Program-made: the position numbers and the translations under genes | Notes under the pieces: generated by a model | What the model saw: the letters and a program-made list of their open reading frames with translations, nothing else | Told to the model about the DNA's origin: nothing | The model's database searches: none | In this document: positions 62,863-63,365 of the stretch, piece after piece | Numbering within the stretch: position 1 is the stretch's first letter | Layout of the letters: every line of letters starts with the position of its first letter | Assembly: GCA_015222805.1 (NCBI GenBank) | Contig: JADFVZ010000109.1 | Coordinates: 1-63,365 of the forward strand | DNA: 63,365 nt | Reading direction: 5' to 3' | Source: Pseudomonadota bacterium | Lineage (GTDB): Bacteria > Pseudomonadota > Gammaproteobacteria > Xanthomonadales > SZUA-36

Positions 62863-63219
62863 TTAGCTACCCCGATATATGCAGCCGGCATTGCAGGTTT
62901 CCTGCACAATCACTTTGCTAAGGTTAGGCAGTGCTGGTTGCAGTTCACGCCAGATCCAGCGGGCCAGGTTCTCGGAAGTCGGGTTTTCAAGGCCTTCAAT
63001 CTCGTTGAGGTAATGATGATCAAGGCGGTCGTACAATGGCTGGAATGCCTGTTTTAGCTCGGCAAAATCCAGTACCCAGCCGCTTTGTTCACCAACATCA
63101 CCGGAAATATGCACTTCAATTCGAAAAGAATGACCGTGCAGCCGGGCGCATTTGTGACCTTCGGGTACATTCGGCAAATGGTGCGCCGCTTCTACCTGGA
63201 ATACCCTGAAAATTTCCAT
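62863..63219 (-). CDS. queD: 6-carboxytetrahydropterin synthase QueD
   Basis: A 118-residue enzyme of the PTPS/QueD family (queuosine precursor synthesis). The zinc histidines are in [10 protein letters not shown] (about residue 15) and [13 protein letters not shown] (about 29-31). The remaining core is [25 protein letters not shown], and the catalytic glutamate region is [12 protein letters not shown] prefer the ATG at 63219, sharing one base with the hemL stop (TGATG), over a GTG one codon earlier. It is thus translationally coupled to hemL. Confidence 0.93.
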   Translation of the reverse strand: MEIFRVFQVEAAHHLPNVPEGHKCARLHGHSFRIEVHISGDVGEQSGWVLDFAELKQAFQPLYDRLDHHYLNEIEGLENPTSENLARWIWRELQPALPNLSKVIVQETCNAGCIYRGS

Positions 63220-63365
63220 CACAATTCTCGGAAACAGGCTGCTGCAGCAGCGATAGTTTCATCAATCAACTGATCCGTATGCGCCTGGGACATAAACCCG
63301 GCCTCATAGGCAGACGGCGCCAGGTAAACCCCGCGCTCCAGCATGCCGTGGAAAAAATGCTTAAA
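63219..63365 (-). CDS. hemL: Glutamate-1-semialdehyde 2,1-aminomutase, C-terminal end only
   Basis: The last 48 codons of a gene that continues beyond the window. On the minus strand they encode [20 protein letters not shown] followed by [20 protein letters not shown] and an end in CFREL, matching the C-terminus of HemL (typically FxxFFHxMLxxGVYLAPSxFEAGFxSxAH). HemL makes 5-aminolevulinate, the first haem precursor. It is upstream of queD, overlapping its start by one base. Confidence 0.93.
   Translation of the reverse strand, partial: FKHFFHGMLERGVYLAPSAYEAGFMSQAHTDQLIDETIAAAAACFREL

Noticed and set aside
62770-63057. Plus-strand frame of 95 residues over queD
   Set aside because: It is antisense to the clear queD gene, starts inside the terminator region and matches no family.

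Overview
The window is a stretch of a gammaproteobacterial chromosome that includes the replication origin. The evidence is the divergent block dnaA-dnaN-recF-gyrB (minus strand) against rpmH-rnpA-yidC-mnmE (plus strand), with consensus DnaA boxes on both sides of dnaA, plus SlyX, Rep, FNR and MnmE proteins of gammaproteobacterial type. I cannot place it to order. The content suggests a heterotroph that takes up and degrades peptides (M1, M20 and DUF885-type peptidases, a POT transporter), senses oxygen (FNR-type regulator, anaerobic HemN), can oxidise sulfide (Sqr) and oxidises 2-oxoglutarate with a ferredoxin-type enzyme.

Layout. 1-8.4 kb: small hypothetical proteins, a serine hydrolase, two ATP-grasp ligases, a threonine-dehydratase-like PLP enzyme, amino-acid and anion exporters, and an encapsulated-ferritin-like protein with no encapsulin beside it. 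8.4-13.1 kb: a lipoprotein M1 aminopeptidase and the RNA helicase DeaD, convergent. 13.3-19.4 kb: PhyH dioxygenase, FMN 2-hydroxyacid oxidase and peroxiredoxin, then modABC, a small cytochrome c and an OsmC protein. 19.5-29.9 kb: the origin block. 30-35.1 kb: one ABC ATPase, three successive periplasmic adaptors and one MacB-type permease. 35.2-37.2 kb: ArsR-type repressor divergent from sqr and a DUF2892 protein, with two operator-like dyads between them. 37.3-48.7 kb: cation efflux, M20 peptidase, peptide transporter, protoporphyrinogen oxidase, DUF885 peptidase, beta-CASP nuclease, zinc peptidase, GNAT and ABM proteins. 48.7-55.2 kb: rep, tdk, a lipoprotein, an AhpD-like protein with an apparent frameshift, DsrE, START, peroxiredoxin, SlyX and a hemolysin-III family protein. 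55.5-63.4 kb: korB-korA-FAD/FeS oxidoreductase, fnr, hemN, queD and the end of hemL.

The most interesting signals are outside the ORFs. Between hemN and queD there are two FNR boxes. One is placed at -41.5 relative to a predicted hemN start. The other is at -41.5 relative to a predicted plus-strand start that leads only to a roughly 100-nt RNA ending in a strong terminator: a candidate FNR-activated small RNA. The 3' ends of the ABM and rep genes were tandemly duplicated and have decayed in place. At least three families of dispersed hairpin repeats occur in the gaps; one shows compensatory changes in its stem.
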